Below, one piece after another: positions 32,600 through 46,800 of a stretch of DNA of 64,000 nucleotides (its first letter is position 1; each line of letters opens with the position of its first letter). Source of the stretch: Pisaster brevispinus (Eukaryota > Echinodermata > Asteroidea > Forcipulatida > Asteriidae). The notes below the pieces were generated by a model, which searched no databases, was not told where the DNA came from, and saw only the letters and a list, made by a program, of their open reading frames with translations. The stretch spans positions 25,566,299 through 25,630,298 of the forward strand of contig JAMKCF010000003.1 in assembly GCA_023634235.1 (NCBI GenBank), written 5' to 3'. The position numbers and the translations under genes were made by a program.

Positions 32600-33869
32600 A
32601 TGTCTGGATTACGATTATCGCAGCTAGTTTACATGATGTAGTTATTCCATGACATTTCCTTCCTCCATGACCATGGTGATGGTTATTCTTAATAATCTGA
32701 TATTGATAATGAATTGAAATGAAGTTAAAAATAAAAATGAACACACAATATTATTATACTATTAAGTTAAGTAGCTTCATTGAACTTTTTAGTCTTAAGT
32801 ATAACATTATTATTAATAATTATTATATTTATTATGCCTTGGGTGTTGCTATATTTATTAAAATTGTAAAAATGTACTCACCACATGTGACAATTACTGT
32901 TGTTCTAGTACCACTTCCACCGATTTTTTTTCTCGTCGGAAATACTACACCCCTTGCCTTGAGACTGTCACAGCGTTTAGTTTGCGTAATGATAAATGGG
33001 CCTCGAGTAGACTGGGCGCTACCACAGTATCGCACTACCACATGGGACCTTTTCGAAACAACGGCTTCTTTATTCGGCTCAACCACAGGATCGTTGAGTA
33101 ATAAAACCGCACGATTTCAACACTCGCCTCCCACAGCCGAATTTGAAGCCGTAGTCTCGATAATACCCACACCATCCAGAGTCAGGGTACCGGACAAATA
33201 ATGTGCGCCCTCTATCAATAAAACAATTAGACACAAACGTCGAGATCAATGGCTACTACTAGTACTACCATTGATCTCCACTAATATTAATGGAGATCAA
33301 TGAGTACTACCGACATAACGGGAAAGCAATTTTATATACGGGTGCTGTTACAACGAAATCGATCAGGTTTCGAAATCGATCATGTGTCTGGTTGCTTGAA
33401 CCAAAGGTTAAACTTGTAAGTGCCAGTCTCAGCTCCGTAACTAGCGTAACATTTTAGGGGGGCATAAGGTGGGTGCACCAATTATTTTTTCTAGGGGAGC
33501 AATTCTCGTCAAGTTTCCGTTTGCCTTTTTCTTATAAACTAGTTTCAGTGCCTTAAAAAAATTAAAAAATAAGAAGTAATTTTTACAATTTTGTTTAATG
33601 ATAATCTTGCGTTTGTGTAAAAACAACTAAATATACATTGTCTGCAAGTAAATAGTTTTAAAAAAAGTTTTAAAAACATTAAAATTATCACATTAAAGCG
33701 TAAAATGGAACATTTTAGCCTACTCTGGGAATGTCCAATACCAAAATTTCAAATGGGGCCTCCTTTCCGTGCCTCTACATATAAAGGAAATAAACTGGCC
33801 TTCCATATTTTTGTTTTAAAATGACAGTGAGCAAAACAAAAGAAATCGTTCAAAATGGGCCCAACAATA
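32600..33869. other. Intergenic, AT-rich; small hairpins only
   Basis: At 33240-33302 GAGATCAATGG...CCATTGATCTCC...GGAGATCAATG forms overlapping short hairpins. The ORF 32719-33201 has no recognisable domain; its second half is of mixed composition and could be chance. Confidence 0.35.
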
Positions 33870-34008
33870 GACTGTGCAAGTCTCGCGCGTATTCAAACAT
33901 TGGGATCCGTTAAAGCGCGTGAGTTTGTTTCTTTAACGCGTTAAAGCAATGTACGTGGGACCACAGTGGTCCCCAAAATGTTCGAATACGCGCGAGACTT
34001 GCACGGTC
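33870..34008. mobile_element. Hairpin MITE, family G, copy 1 (139 bp)
   Basis: GACTGTGCAAGTCTCGCGCG at the left and CGCGCGAGACTTGCACGGTC at the right are inverted repeats with TA on both sides. The same 139-bp element, almost identical, lies at 43339-43477. It is about 430 bp upstream of the FSIP2-like start codon. Confidence 0.85.
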
Positions 34009-34436
34009 TATGTTCTAGTACACAGAGATCACAGCGATTTCTCAACGTGCGCTGTGCGTGCATCCGTCGGTAACGCGCGCAATTTAAAAAAAACAACAAC
34101 TTGCATGGAACGCACGTGGGACGCGCTTGTACCTTTTTTTATCGCCTTCGACTCTCGTGCGTATAGACGCTGTGCATTTCGTTGCTAAACTCTTTACCGG
34201 AAAGTTTGCAATGCGAAAGACTGAGCCTTTTCGAAATAAAAACTCAGGGTATTGTTTCAATTAAATCGATCATCTTTTTTCGCGGGAACTTCACAGTTTG
34301 TTAGAAAGCCAGGCTACATGGTCAGCCAAATGTTACAAGAGGACCTTTGAGGGCACCCAGTGACATCACAGAATATTACTGGTTGTTGATACTTTGGAAG
34401 TCTTTAGAACTCGAATCACGGGGCTCGCCGTCAAAG

Positions 34437-37400
34437 ATGAGTAAAACGGACACCGCTGCCTCGTTCAGCAGGTCACCGAAACGGGAACTTCCAGCCAAGT
34501 TCAAAGTTAAGAAACCTGATGGATATCTTTCGGTATTGGCCGGTGGGAGGAGCCCGATCTCAATGCCTCCCATCCCAGCATGGATGTTAAACACTCCCAT
34601 GTATAGCAAGCTCCCGATGATACCTGCTCCCAAGGGGAAAATCACATTGTACACAACTGGACTTGGAGAAAAGGTGAGTCCTTTACACGGTATTTGGAAT
34701 AACTTGGAATGACGGCCCTCCTAGTTTTGACCTTTCAGAGGAAGACATGTCAGGAATCACGAAGGAGGCATTTCAAATCGCACAAAATGAACGGAAAAGT
34801 TAGAATGGATTTGTATAAATCTAAAAAGCTTTTTGTCCCATGAGGCAGGCCTGGACTGGACTTTCATCTTTGGGCGGCAAGGCCGTTTTCATATCAAAGG
34901 GCACTTCCTTTGGAAAATCTTAAAGCCCGTGGACAACTTTTGAAGAGGCACCAAGACCAAAACCAGAACTGGAGGCCATGGTCTCCGTAGCCTCAGTGCA
35001 GTCCTGATAGTGATAAGCACTCATTGTTTAACAACTTGGAGGCAGCCACCTCATCATGCAAAAGTAACACTTTCTTGTTGGCAGAAAGGAAGTTTTATCG
35101 AATACAATATTGAAACAAATTCTATTTTAGTGAATGATGAATGTTTTATTGCAGGCTGCTTGGACTTGGTGTTTGTTAATTATTTTCCTCACGCGACATG
35201 TTGCTGTATAGACACTTTGAGAGGTCCAAAAATTAAAATTATTTTAGTAATTCACTGAGTTCATTTTAAAAGACTGATTTGTACTTAAAACTACAGTTAC
35301 ATATAACATTTCAAACGGACATGCAATTTTCTTCATATAATAACATTCTGATTCACCGTCCTCCAACTGAGAAATAAAAACCTCAAACAGAAACAATTTC
35401 AGATAATTATAATTATTTCTGTCTATTAGTAACAGCCCTCAACTGTCAACAAACTCGAAATATGTTTTTTTCCCCACAGCTATATCAAAGTCCGAGTGAT
35501 CTGGATTTCGACCCAAGTGCCGAGGGTCTGAACAGCCAGTACAGATGCCTTCATGACCCCCACCTTAAGACTCATTACAACCAATCTTCATCGTTCAAAG
35601 ATTTGGTGAAGAAAAAGTTCATCACCCCAGATGGAAAGGTAGAAAAATAATTTCGATATCAAATTAAATTTACAGAAATTCTGAAAGAAGGAGAAGAAGT
35701 AGAAGGGAAAGAACAACCGCCCATAAAACCTCACATAATGCTTCTTGATTTAAGTTATTATGCTTGCCCGTAATTTTAAACTGAACGGCTTCTTTCACGC
35801 AGATTGCAAAAAACAAAAAACAACAAAACAAACTTAAAGTGAAACACCCAAAGAAAACTCGACCTTTTAAAACCATGTGTATTTATTTTTAGTAAGATTG
35901 AAATTATAAATGTTCACATTACACACAACCCGCATGGTTTGAAGATAGTCATGGTAAAAAAATTCCTCTGAAATATTTGTTTCGCCAGCGATTTGATATA
36001 ATGAGAGAAATGAATACAAATCAGAGAGTTTTGATCTCGCCATTCCGAAATCCAAGTTTGAAAACAGTTTATTGTTAATAATTATTATTATTTTGTATTT
36101 CTCGTGACTTTCCGGTGATCGAATGAACTAAAAATGTATAGATTTATTGTTTCATTTATATGTTGGATCATCTCTGGGCTGGCTGCGTGCTTTAAAGTTT
36201 TTAATAATTGCCCCAAGAAAACCTACTATTTTGTTTGGTACCCATAAAATACATCGGTGTGGGGTTAAAAAATTAAAAGAAAAAAAAAAAAAAAAAAAAA
36301 GAAGAAGAAGAAGAAGAAGAAGAAAAGAATCAACTTCTCTAAACATAATTTGGTCTGGTTTTCGTAAAAAAAAAAAATCATGATGTATGTCCCAACGATC
36401 ATATGGGGGTAAGGAAGAGAGATTTGAAAGTTGTTTTGACTGGATGATGGATTTGTGTTCGATCTAGGTTGTTTGCACCCTCAAAGAATTCAACGAGTAC
36501 CATCAGTATCTGAAAAGCATCCACATTGAAAAACTTGCACATGGTCGAAAAAGAACGGTAAGTACATAGCACGAATCAACATGGAACATCAATAAAGTTA
36601 GTGATGCTTGAAGCTTTGCGTGGTTTTGAAAATAAGAAGGATAACCATAACTAGAAAACTTGCGGGTTTTACAACCATGTGTGAATCTCTTTTGGGAGGA
36701 GTGTTGGCTCTGGAAAAAAAATGCCGGTGTTGTGTTGACGTTTCGAACAGTATACTCTGCTCGTCTTCAGGAGAATGCCGGACTGCTGATGATGCTGAGT
36801 TTTAAGTAGAGTTGGAAGGATGCACATTTGGGTGGGAAGTATATATTTTGGTGAGAAGAACAGCTTGGATACAACGACCTTGGAAATCTTCCATCTCGGC
36901 TGACACTGGTCTATTAGGCATATAAGCGGTCCATCTCTCTGTAACACTATGCTTGATAAAGTCAGATGAACTGGGATAATTCCGTAAAGCGCCTTGATCT
37001 AATAGATGTTTCAATTCAATTCAATTCACATAATACATTTCCATACTGTCAAAAACACAGCATTACAGAGTTCATATACAATGTAATAGCGAGCAGAGTA
37101 GTTTAAGGTTTAGGCCTATACAGTCAAAGAAGAGGAACAGTATGGAGGCTGATTTCATAAGCCGAGGCTTGTAGTAATCATGTTAAAGAGGAAGGGAAAC
37201 GACCAAATCAATTTTGTGTAATTTTTTTTTACAAGTCTCTCATCTCACCTTAAAATGGTGTAAATTGCCATTGTATTCCGGTGCAAAACTCAGGAATGAA
37301 CGAGAACATCCCAGTACAAAAAATTAAGACACCCGTGACTTTTCTCAGAATGATGTCATCAGATGTTTTGGATGTTGACAAGTTTTTGCACTGGATCTGA

Positions 37401-40400
37401 TACAATAGCATTGTACACCATTTTAACGTGAGGTAAGAGACTTGTAATTTCCCCCCACTCATATGAGGACTACATCCATTGGAAAAAGACTACATCACAA
37501 CTTTTCCTTTCCTCCTTAAATTTGCCTTGGGGTTAAAAAATATCATTTGGTTTTCCCATACGCCGATCGGTCTATGGGGGTAAAACCAAATACTATTGCT
37601 TTCCTTGCTATATAGAGTCCTAGGATATGTGCGCTAATTCAGAACCGTGTATTGTTTCGGAAAACAATAATTTTTGTTGTGTATTTCAAAGTTTGCAAAC
37701 ACAATACGGACCACTTTCAAATAGTTTCCGTGCGATCTTTTCATTGATGGCAAATTCCCTTAAACTAACCCCGTACCCGTTCCGCTACCACAACAGGCTG
37801 AGAGGGAACGCCGAGACCGCGAACGCCAACGACAAGAATGGAGCAACAAAGAGGAACTCAGTCCGCACGACAAACATCTTATTGATGTGCAGATGAGACG
37901 GAGAAAAATGCTCAAGGAGCAGCATCAATGGTAAGGAATTCTATTTTTACTTCTTTCTTAACATGAGGGTATATTCACAGTTGGATTCTGGTGGCTTGTT
38001 TGAAGCTCCGCCCCCATTGGAGGAGCGAGCCAAATGAGTAGAGGAAAATACACATATTGCTATGTAATGGTACAATATACACTCTAAAAAAACTCCTAGG
38101 TTAGGCTGTGTCTGAAACGGCGACTTCGCCAACAGCTACGGCTAGATCGCGCGCGTCTGCCTATTCTACAACACTGGCAGACGCGCTGATCTAGCTGTAG
38201 CTGTAGCCGAAATTGCCGTTTCGGACACGGCCTTAGAATTGATCACGCGGACTCCGGGTACCAGGGAGTCTGACCAATTTCTGGGTCAGACTGACCGGAA
38301 ACCGGTCAAACAAAAAATGGGATTTTGACTAGGTATAGTTTTCTGCGTCAGTTTGACCCATTTCTGGGTCATTTTGACGCAGAATCCGGGTCTTACTGCC
38401 CCATTGGTCAGGCCCCACGTGACCAGGATCTGGATCATTTCTGAGTCGGAAGTTTTTGGAGTTTGCGTTTTTTATGATCGCGCATCAAGGTACTTTTGGG
38501 ACGCTAGATGGCAGCAGACTTACCAGGTAAATCAATCGTTCTCGGGAATGCGCGCATGCTCAGAATCAAGGGCGTCGATGGAGGGGACAGCATATCAGAT
38601 GTCCCCCTCACTTTTTAAACTGGAGGGGACAGCATATCAGATGTCCCCCACCCACTTTTTGATTGACTGTTCATTAGAAATATGCAACAAAATATAAAAA
38701 GATACACCATTTTCTTGGTTTAATATTTCATTACAATTTTTATTAAAAAAAAATAATAGCGAATAAATGGTGAAATGTTTTTTCATTTTTATCTTTTTTT
38801 CTGATGGACCACGCGCAGAATGGTATTTTGGGCCTATTATGTTAGATGTATTTTTTCAAGACTTGCTCGCCCGTCCCCCTACTTTTCAGTAGCGATCGAC
38901 GCCCTTGCTCAGAATTAAGCAAACAATGGAAATTTACTTGATAAGTCTGCTGCCACCTAGCGTTCTAGAGTCTCCCATTGTTCAGGCTTATATAGTTTAT
39001 GTGTGAATGAACGAATCTATTTATATTGCAGTTTAACGCAGCGTCTTGAGGAAGACGCCGTGAAACATTTACGCTTACTGAAGGAGGTGCAGGCAAAGCA
39101 TTGCATCGAGGAGGCAAGGAGCAAACTAGAGAGGGAGAAGAAACGAAATAAGAAGATCAGAATGGAAATGGAGGTAGGTAGCTCAACGTTATCTTATTAT
39201 CTGCAACCATTGTTTTATTTTAACAGCTATAGGGTCTTTTCGAACTCGCGGTTTCGGCTTAATCCATGCCGCAGGCTCCGTCCACCTGTTTGAAGCCCCT
39301 TTTGCAGATGCGCACAATTTCAAAATCACTAACAAACTCCTGCAGGATCGGAGCAAAAGTTGAAGCCATGCATGATTTCGAAAAGACCTGTAGTAATCGG
39401 TCAAAACTACTTAAGAAGGATGTCTAATGAAACTTACCACTTAATATCTGTAAACAATGACGGAGATCCGCTCGAGGTCCGGAAGGTTGTACACTGGAGT
39501 GCTACTGGCTAAAAACTCCGGCCATAGCACGGGGGTACGATGAACACTGATTCCACTCCACAGAATACAAACAATAGTGTTTACAAAGTTCACAAAAGTT
39601 CACAAGGACCAAACAGTTCGACGGAGAAACGAAGACAAATTGACTCAAACAACTGACGAACAAAACTACTGTACATACGCTGGCAAAAGCTTAGCAGAAC
39701 AAACGCGAAAATGGAGAACTAGAAAAACATGTGCAACTCGATGCTAGCAAAAACTACATGTGTTCCTGTACATGCTGTATGTACATGTAGCCCTTTGCTC
39801 AGAGGGGTCAAAGTTCAGCTACCGGTGTATGGTGTGCCCAATGCAGCATAAATATAAAACACTAAATGTGTCCATACGAATGAGGTTGCTACAGAATGTA
39901 GTGCAACAAGCTAAATCAGTAACAAAAACCATCTCTGCCATCACAGGTACCCATTTGCTCCTAGGTGAAGAGAAGCAAATATAGTTAAGTGTCCTGCTCA
40001 AGGACATAAGTGTCATGACTGGTTAAACAGTTAGATTCTAAGCTCGATACAAAGTTAAGATCAATCGTGTCTTTTTGTGAAATCGGCCCTTGTACTCCTC
40101 GAATGGTTGCCGAAGATTTTTGATGTAAAATTGTTTTCAGTCAAATTTTTTTCAAAAATACATGACAAACTTTGACACAGACATGGATGTTGTCATCGAA
40201 AACCATAACTTGGAGAAAGTAGAAAATTGCACAACAAATTCTGGGCCTAGCTCTTAGAATAAAAGACACACAGAGAGAAGAATGAGGTCAGGAATCAAAG
40301 CAGGTTGGAGAGGTTTTGACATGTTCAAGACATACGGACCGACAACAACATAGCAATGTCATTTTGAAGAGTGGACAACCAATGCCTCTTAACAACCATG

Positions 40401-40831
40401 ACGTATGGAGTAGAAACTTGGACTACAACAAAATGAGTTGAACAACAAATTGAGAACTACGCAGGGAGGCGTGGAGAGAAAAGGTGGCACATTAACAATA
40501 CTGGATAAGTTAATCACAACAAAATACGAGAACAAACAAAAGTCACGGACGTCATTGAAAACAAAATGAAAGAGATCAAGGGGAGATGGGCACGCCATGT
40601 GTCAAGGGTCTAAGACAACAGGTGTACTTGTCGAATGACAAAATGACAGCCAAGAACGGGCAATATAAAGAGAGGACGGCAAAAGAGAAGATGGTGATAT
40701 GACATAACAGCACACACGGACACGGCTACATGGACAAGTGTGGCAAGGGCGAGAGGCAAATGGAAGTTTTATGGGGAGGGCTTTGTCTAACAGGTGGGCG
40801 AACTAAATCTTTGATGATGATGATGATGATA

Positions 40832-40864
<33 letters not shown>

Positions 40865-43800
40865 GTGATGATGGTGATTTGAAAGACGTTGCTTTATTTT
40901 AACCTTTAGGAACTAATTAAGCGGGCCAAGAAACGCAAGAAGCAAACCGACGACGAACGCAAGCACGCCGAACTTCTGAAATGCTACAAGATGGGGTTAA
41001 AAGATAGGCGACAACTCAAGGTACTTACAATGTGTTTGAAAGATTCTTGTTGAAGTTAAAGTTCAACTGAAACTCAACTTGTGTAAAATGGTTGCAGGGC
41101 AGTAAAAAATATCCAACATCATTTTCAATAATTGCAAACCGATCACTAACAAAACAGCATCTGCCAGTTTCGTGTTATGTCGAGTGCTTGGCAGAGAAGC
41201 GTGCACGGCCTCCTGTCGGCCGCTTACATTACAACCTTTATCCCGGCAGAAGATGGCGACATTTTTTTGAAGCACTTCGTAAATGAAACACATGTTGCTG
41301 AAAAGGTTACTCTTCAAATTATATTTCCATTCCCATGCCACATCATAATAAATGGATTATTAAAGTATTGGTCCGAAATCTGGTTAAACTTAAAATTGTG
41401 CTCGCGAAACCTATAATGTTTTTACAATGTTTGCTGTGCATGTGGCATTCTGCCAAGACCCCTTGCGCAAAACTGATATCTACAGGCCCTCAAAAGAGAA
41501 AATAACTTCAGGAGGATCTAAAGATGTGTTTTCCCACTTGGTTGTCAACAACAGCTACCCTGGGTATGAGTTTGTGTAATTTGATACCATTATTCTCGCA
41601 GGGCTTTCAAAAAGAAACTAATACAAAATGTCAACAATAATGATAATACTGTATAAATAACGTGCAGTTGGAGGACCAATGGAACAGGCACAAAAGAATC
41701 CGGGACAAGCGTCTTGTTGCTGACTCGAGGAGGAAGAAACAATCCGAAGCTCAGATCGAAGAAAATATCAGGACCAGGGAGGGGCTAGTCGCTGATCAGA
41801 GATCAAGACAACTCTGTGAGCGTTCAACTCTCGTGTATTTATGTTCTGTTAAATTGTTCTAAGTTGGGTGGATGTGTGAATGGGGGGGGGGGCGGGGGCT
41901 GTCCGATCTCGAAGATTTATTTTTGGAGGATTATTCCAGTCAGTTCAATGGGAGACTCCTGGGGACACTAGGTGGCAGTAGACCTTTAAGGTAAATCCAT
42001 TACTCAGAATTAAGTAAACAATGGAACTAACCAGGTATCTGTCTCAGACCTATAGACCTTTCTTTTGCAACGTCACAGCCCAAGTTTTTGCCAACCCAGG
42101 TTGGAAAACCATGGAAAGCCGTCAAATGCTAAACAAAAACAGATAGCTACAGTTTGTAACAACGTTACACAAATATTCAAAAACAGTGTTGAATTTATTG
42201 GAAACAAAGCAACCGATCATGGGAGGTATTTTATTTAATTAGAAGCTTGCCGAAAATGTTGAATTTGGTTAAAACATCTGTTAACACGATTGAATGTTTT
42301 ACTAACATTCGGTGGTCCATGCCAACCAGCGCTGTTTGTTTATCAACAATGGAAAGGTCTATTGAGAGAGTTGCGACAACTTGTGAAGATAGAAGCCATT
42401 TTCGGTTCTAAAAACGCTTGTGCGCACAAAGGGTGCTAGACCAGACTGCAAATTGGGTTGTTCTAGGTTTAGACCAAAACAAAATGGTGTCCGGCAACCA
42501 CGTGCCAAAGAAAAATGGTCCCTCCATGTCGCAACTCTCTCAAATCACAGCTCTGGTCGGTCGATTATTATAACATTTCCCTTTTAAACGCCATTTTAGC
42601 CTCATTCCAGCACATGCGGGACACACGAGCGGCACAACTGCAGCAGCAAGAGGTCAAGATACGAGATCGACTGGAGAAGAAGCTCAAGATAGTGCGCAAC
42701 CTGCTCGAGCAGCGTAGACGGAGACAAACAGGTATCTCAAGAGCTGCTGGCCATTATTATTCAGGAAGTAGAAACAGCATTGCCTAAAACGCCTGTTAAA
42801 CTCCCAACAACATTGTTAGAAACTGAAGTAGGAGAAGCGTTTTGGACAAGTTTTGAAAAGACAGTCAAGTGTGCGCCGTAACCGTCTCAAGCAAGCACGA
42901 TCTGTGACACCTTCCCTTCATACCAGCAAGAGACCTTTATAAGATGTCGTCACTATTGTATCGCTTCCCATAAGCCACGGAGTACTTACACGCGCGCGTC
43001 ACGTGTGTTTGGGAGTACCACTCATCTTATATACCGCCCTATAGTGACAAGTTATAATGTATAAATAAATGCAACTCATGTATAATAAGCACTTCTTGAA
43101 CATGACCCAAAGAGTTCTCGACAAGTCAAGCATCCAATGTCTCTTTCCTTCTAGTCTCAATTGTATGAACCCATAACAACGTGCACAAGTTATATTTGAA
43201 CTGTACGAACAATGTGCTACGAAACTCACCAGTATGGGCAGACCTCCCGCATTGGTATAGAATGTCACGTCAGCGAGAAGAATCTAGTGAGCATGAAATA
43301 CAGAAATAGATTATGAATTCCTAATTAATTTGCCAATAGACTGTGCAAGTCTCACGCGTATTCGAACACTGGGATCCGTTAAAGCGCGTGAGTTTGTTTC
43401 TTTCACGCGTTAAAGCAATGTACGTGGGACCACAGTGGTCCCAAAAATTTTCGAATACGCGCGAGACTTGCACGGTCTATTGCAATTTATAGACCCCTTG
43501 CAGCTGATGTCAAAGTCCCCTTACTGAGCTCTGGGGTCAATGAAGAGGGCTACCATTGGCTTAGAATCGTGGGTGCTCAGCGTGTACACGCAATTACGTT
43601 TCCTTTGTTTGACATCAAAGATGGCGGCCAATGCAAGGGGGTCTATTATTTGACTATGATTGGCTTGTGCTTTTGTAAAACATTATAAAAAATATATTTG
43701 GTGAAATAACAGACCGTCACACCATTTCAAAAAGTGGCATTGTTATCATTGCTCCCAACGCAGGTGGTCGTAGACGAAGACATCATGCACGTCACGGCCT

Positions 43801-46800
43801 AGGAGGACCGCGTCATTACAGCACATGGGCAGTGGACTACGCTCTGGAAAGAATAAAGCTCTCGCCAGCCGATGGAGTCTGGAAGTTTGACGAGAGGATG
43901 CTTCTAGTAAGAAACTACCGATTCTGCCCAATGAATTTTTATAAAAACCAAGTTCGATGATACTTTTTTTTGAGCCGTTGTTTGAATCAGTCATTTTATA
44001 GCCTTGTTCAAACGAGTCATACACTCTCATTACGTAACTTAGGCTTCTCTCTCAGCTCACTGCTCATCTTCAGCTTTCTTTTTTCTTTTTATGCTTCTAG
44101 CTGGTTCTAATGTTGTCATTAATTTGCATTACCGGAACTTTTTGCATTCTTTCCTGTTTTTCTAAAAGTTTGTTTGTTGTTGTTGTTGTTGTTGTTGTTG
44201 TTTTTTTTTATTTTTTTGGGGGGAGTTTATGTGTCTTTTTTTGTATTATGTTTAAGGCTGTTCCCTACAAGCCTCTGCTTATTTGAACAGCCTCCTCTCA
44301 CACAACCTCGTCCCCATGGTTTACTTTATTTCCAACCATGTTTGTAAATAGTAAACCCTGGGATGGAAACTCCTCACTTGGACCCTGATTGGACAACAAC
44401 ATTACATTAGCACATGTACATGTTTCCAATACATACAAGCTACTAAATCTGGTACTGGACCACGAGAATATGGCGAAGATGTGAATTTCGATATGCAGCC
44501 AGACTATTCTAATTTGCATACGTATCCAAAATTTTTGGATATGCAAATGTTCCAATACCAGGGTGAGAGAGCAGTCAACCTCGTACTGCTCGACACACCC
44601 TGGGGAAGAGGTTGCCTCTCACAGGATTCCACTGTTCTATTTTCCATTATCATTTATATCATCGCTCACGTATACTCTTTGCTTGCATTGACCATATTTC
44701 CCCAAACGACTCTCCGTGTCGTTACGGTGAGTACGGAAATATATACATTGAATTACATTGCAAATAAAATGTAGCCGCAAATAATGTGTACCTTTGCATT
44801 AGATGAATGCCCCAACGACAACCCCGGTGACTTGTGTATCTATCGAGCCCTCTCTGACCGCAGAAACGAAGGAAGCTTCTCATACAATTATCAGTGGGAG
44901 CCAAGACATCCTGGAAGAAGTTGACGAAGACGATCTTGACACCGAAATAACCGAAGAACAAGGTACTAGGAGAGAAACGCGTTCCCCCTTTAAGACTTAT
45001 AGTTGAGCACATGTGATTTATTTCACTGTTTTCTATTATTAATATTCATGGTTCATGGTTTATTAAAAATCCGAACTTGTTGCCAGAGGCAAATTTGCAA
45101 CGAATTGTACATACAAAATTTCATAATTAAAAACGGTAAAAATTGCACAAAGTCTACAAAAATTTACACGCTGAATAATAAAAAAAAAGAAAAAGAAAAA
45201 AAAGGTGCAATGCCCTGGGGAGTCAAAGTCCTTCATGTCCTAAATTGGAACTTTCCACATACCTAAGAGGAGGATCAGGCTGTTTTTGAGGGGCTGAACA
45301 ATGTTATCAATCATATACTTCGTGCACAAAGTTATACAGACATACAGACCTACCCAGATTTGAACCCTTTGATAAGTGGATCCATCTGTTCTTTGTAGCA
45401 GGCTTTCAGATGTCTTGCTGACAGCCTGTGCTATGTTTCGAGGTTTCTAACACCCCTCCCCTGCCAATCAACATTTTTGGCTTACTGGGGTTACCAGTAA
45501 CTAGTGGATGGAACCTTCTCGCATTTGTGTAATTCCTGGGGAAACTCCCTCTCTTAAAGGTTTCGAAGGCCCTGAAATTGAAACTTTTACATTTAAAATT
45601 TTTTATTTTATTTTCCCCTTCAATCCATTCAGCCTTTTCACTTTCTTCCTTGGAGCTGGCTGTTTTATTTGGAGACCACTACGACTCCTTCATCGCTTCT
45701 TCCAGAGATCTTATCGGAAACATCTTCCATGCACTTGAGGCTGAACGGTTCTCTATCGATAGCTTAACACCTGAGCCCAAAGCTGTAGAAGCTGCGGACG
45801 TTCGCCCACCAGAGGTCAAACTACCGGAAGTCATCCGGCGGAAGAGTGTTCTGCACCTGGCCAACAGCAGAGTGGCACGGCTGGTAGTTTCAACAATTCT
45901 TAATAGAGCTAAGGAACAGATTGAGGTAGAAGGGGGACTCCCACCACTCCCCGGATCAGCAGTGACTGGAGCGATTGCGTCTGACTCAATGCTGCCTTCA
46001 GCTACATCCGACGTTGGGAGGCAGATCAGCCTGCCGGAGTTGCACCCCGTGAGCCCCACTACCAAGAGTAAAGTTACGTCCGATGGATCTCTCCTACCAA
46101 GGGGAAAGGAGAAATCCTCGCCGTGCACAAGTAGCAGTTTCCTCGCAAGGGCTGTGGTTTCTGATGCGCTACGGAATGTCGTACGAGAGCTTGAAGCGGA
46201 GACGCGACGATCAGATACCAGCATTCTAGCCGAGGAAGTTGTCTGGGACGCAATTCGAAGCGTCACCAGCCAGCTCCACCATGAGCTGTCACAGTCAGGC
46301 ACAAGCGTCGTCGCAGAGAGAGTGGTGTCTGATGCGATCAGAGAAGCTGCACGGCAGCTGCGGAAGGAGAAACCGATGCACTCCAGTACCAGCTTGCTCG
46401 CTGAGGACTTCGCATGCACGGCGATAAAGAACGCAACCAAACAGCTGCGAGTGCTCCTCCCACAGTCGAGCTCAAGCATCATCGCTGAGGCTGTTGCAGC
46501 AGATGCCATCAAAAATGTAATGAATCAGCTTGGAGTAGATCCTCCCCAATCAAGCAGTAGTATCATAGCTCAAGCGATGGCATCAAACGCTCTGAAAGAT
46601 GCAACATGGCATCTTGAAACCGAGCAAACTCTTCAAGCACTTCTCCCCCAAGTCCACACTAGTAGCAGTTTATTAGCTCAGGCTGTTACTAACAACACTC
46701 TCCAGAAAGTTACTCGACATCTGCAGCAAGAGAATCGATCACTTCAGCCGCACACAGACAGCAGTCTCATGGCCGAGTCTGTAACAAATGACGCCCTGGC

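Noticed and set aside
32719..33201. 160-codon ORF as a gene
   Set aside because: The first half is AT-rich low complexity, the second shows no known domain, and it overlaps an equally long antisense frame.
45679..46512. 277-codon minus-strand ORF
   Set aside because: It is an antisense shadow of FSIP2-like exon 11; the plus strand has matching splice sites and repeats of protein character.
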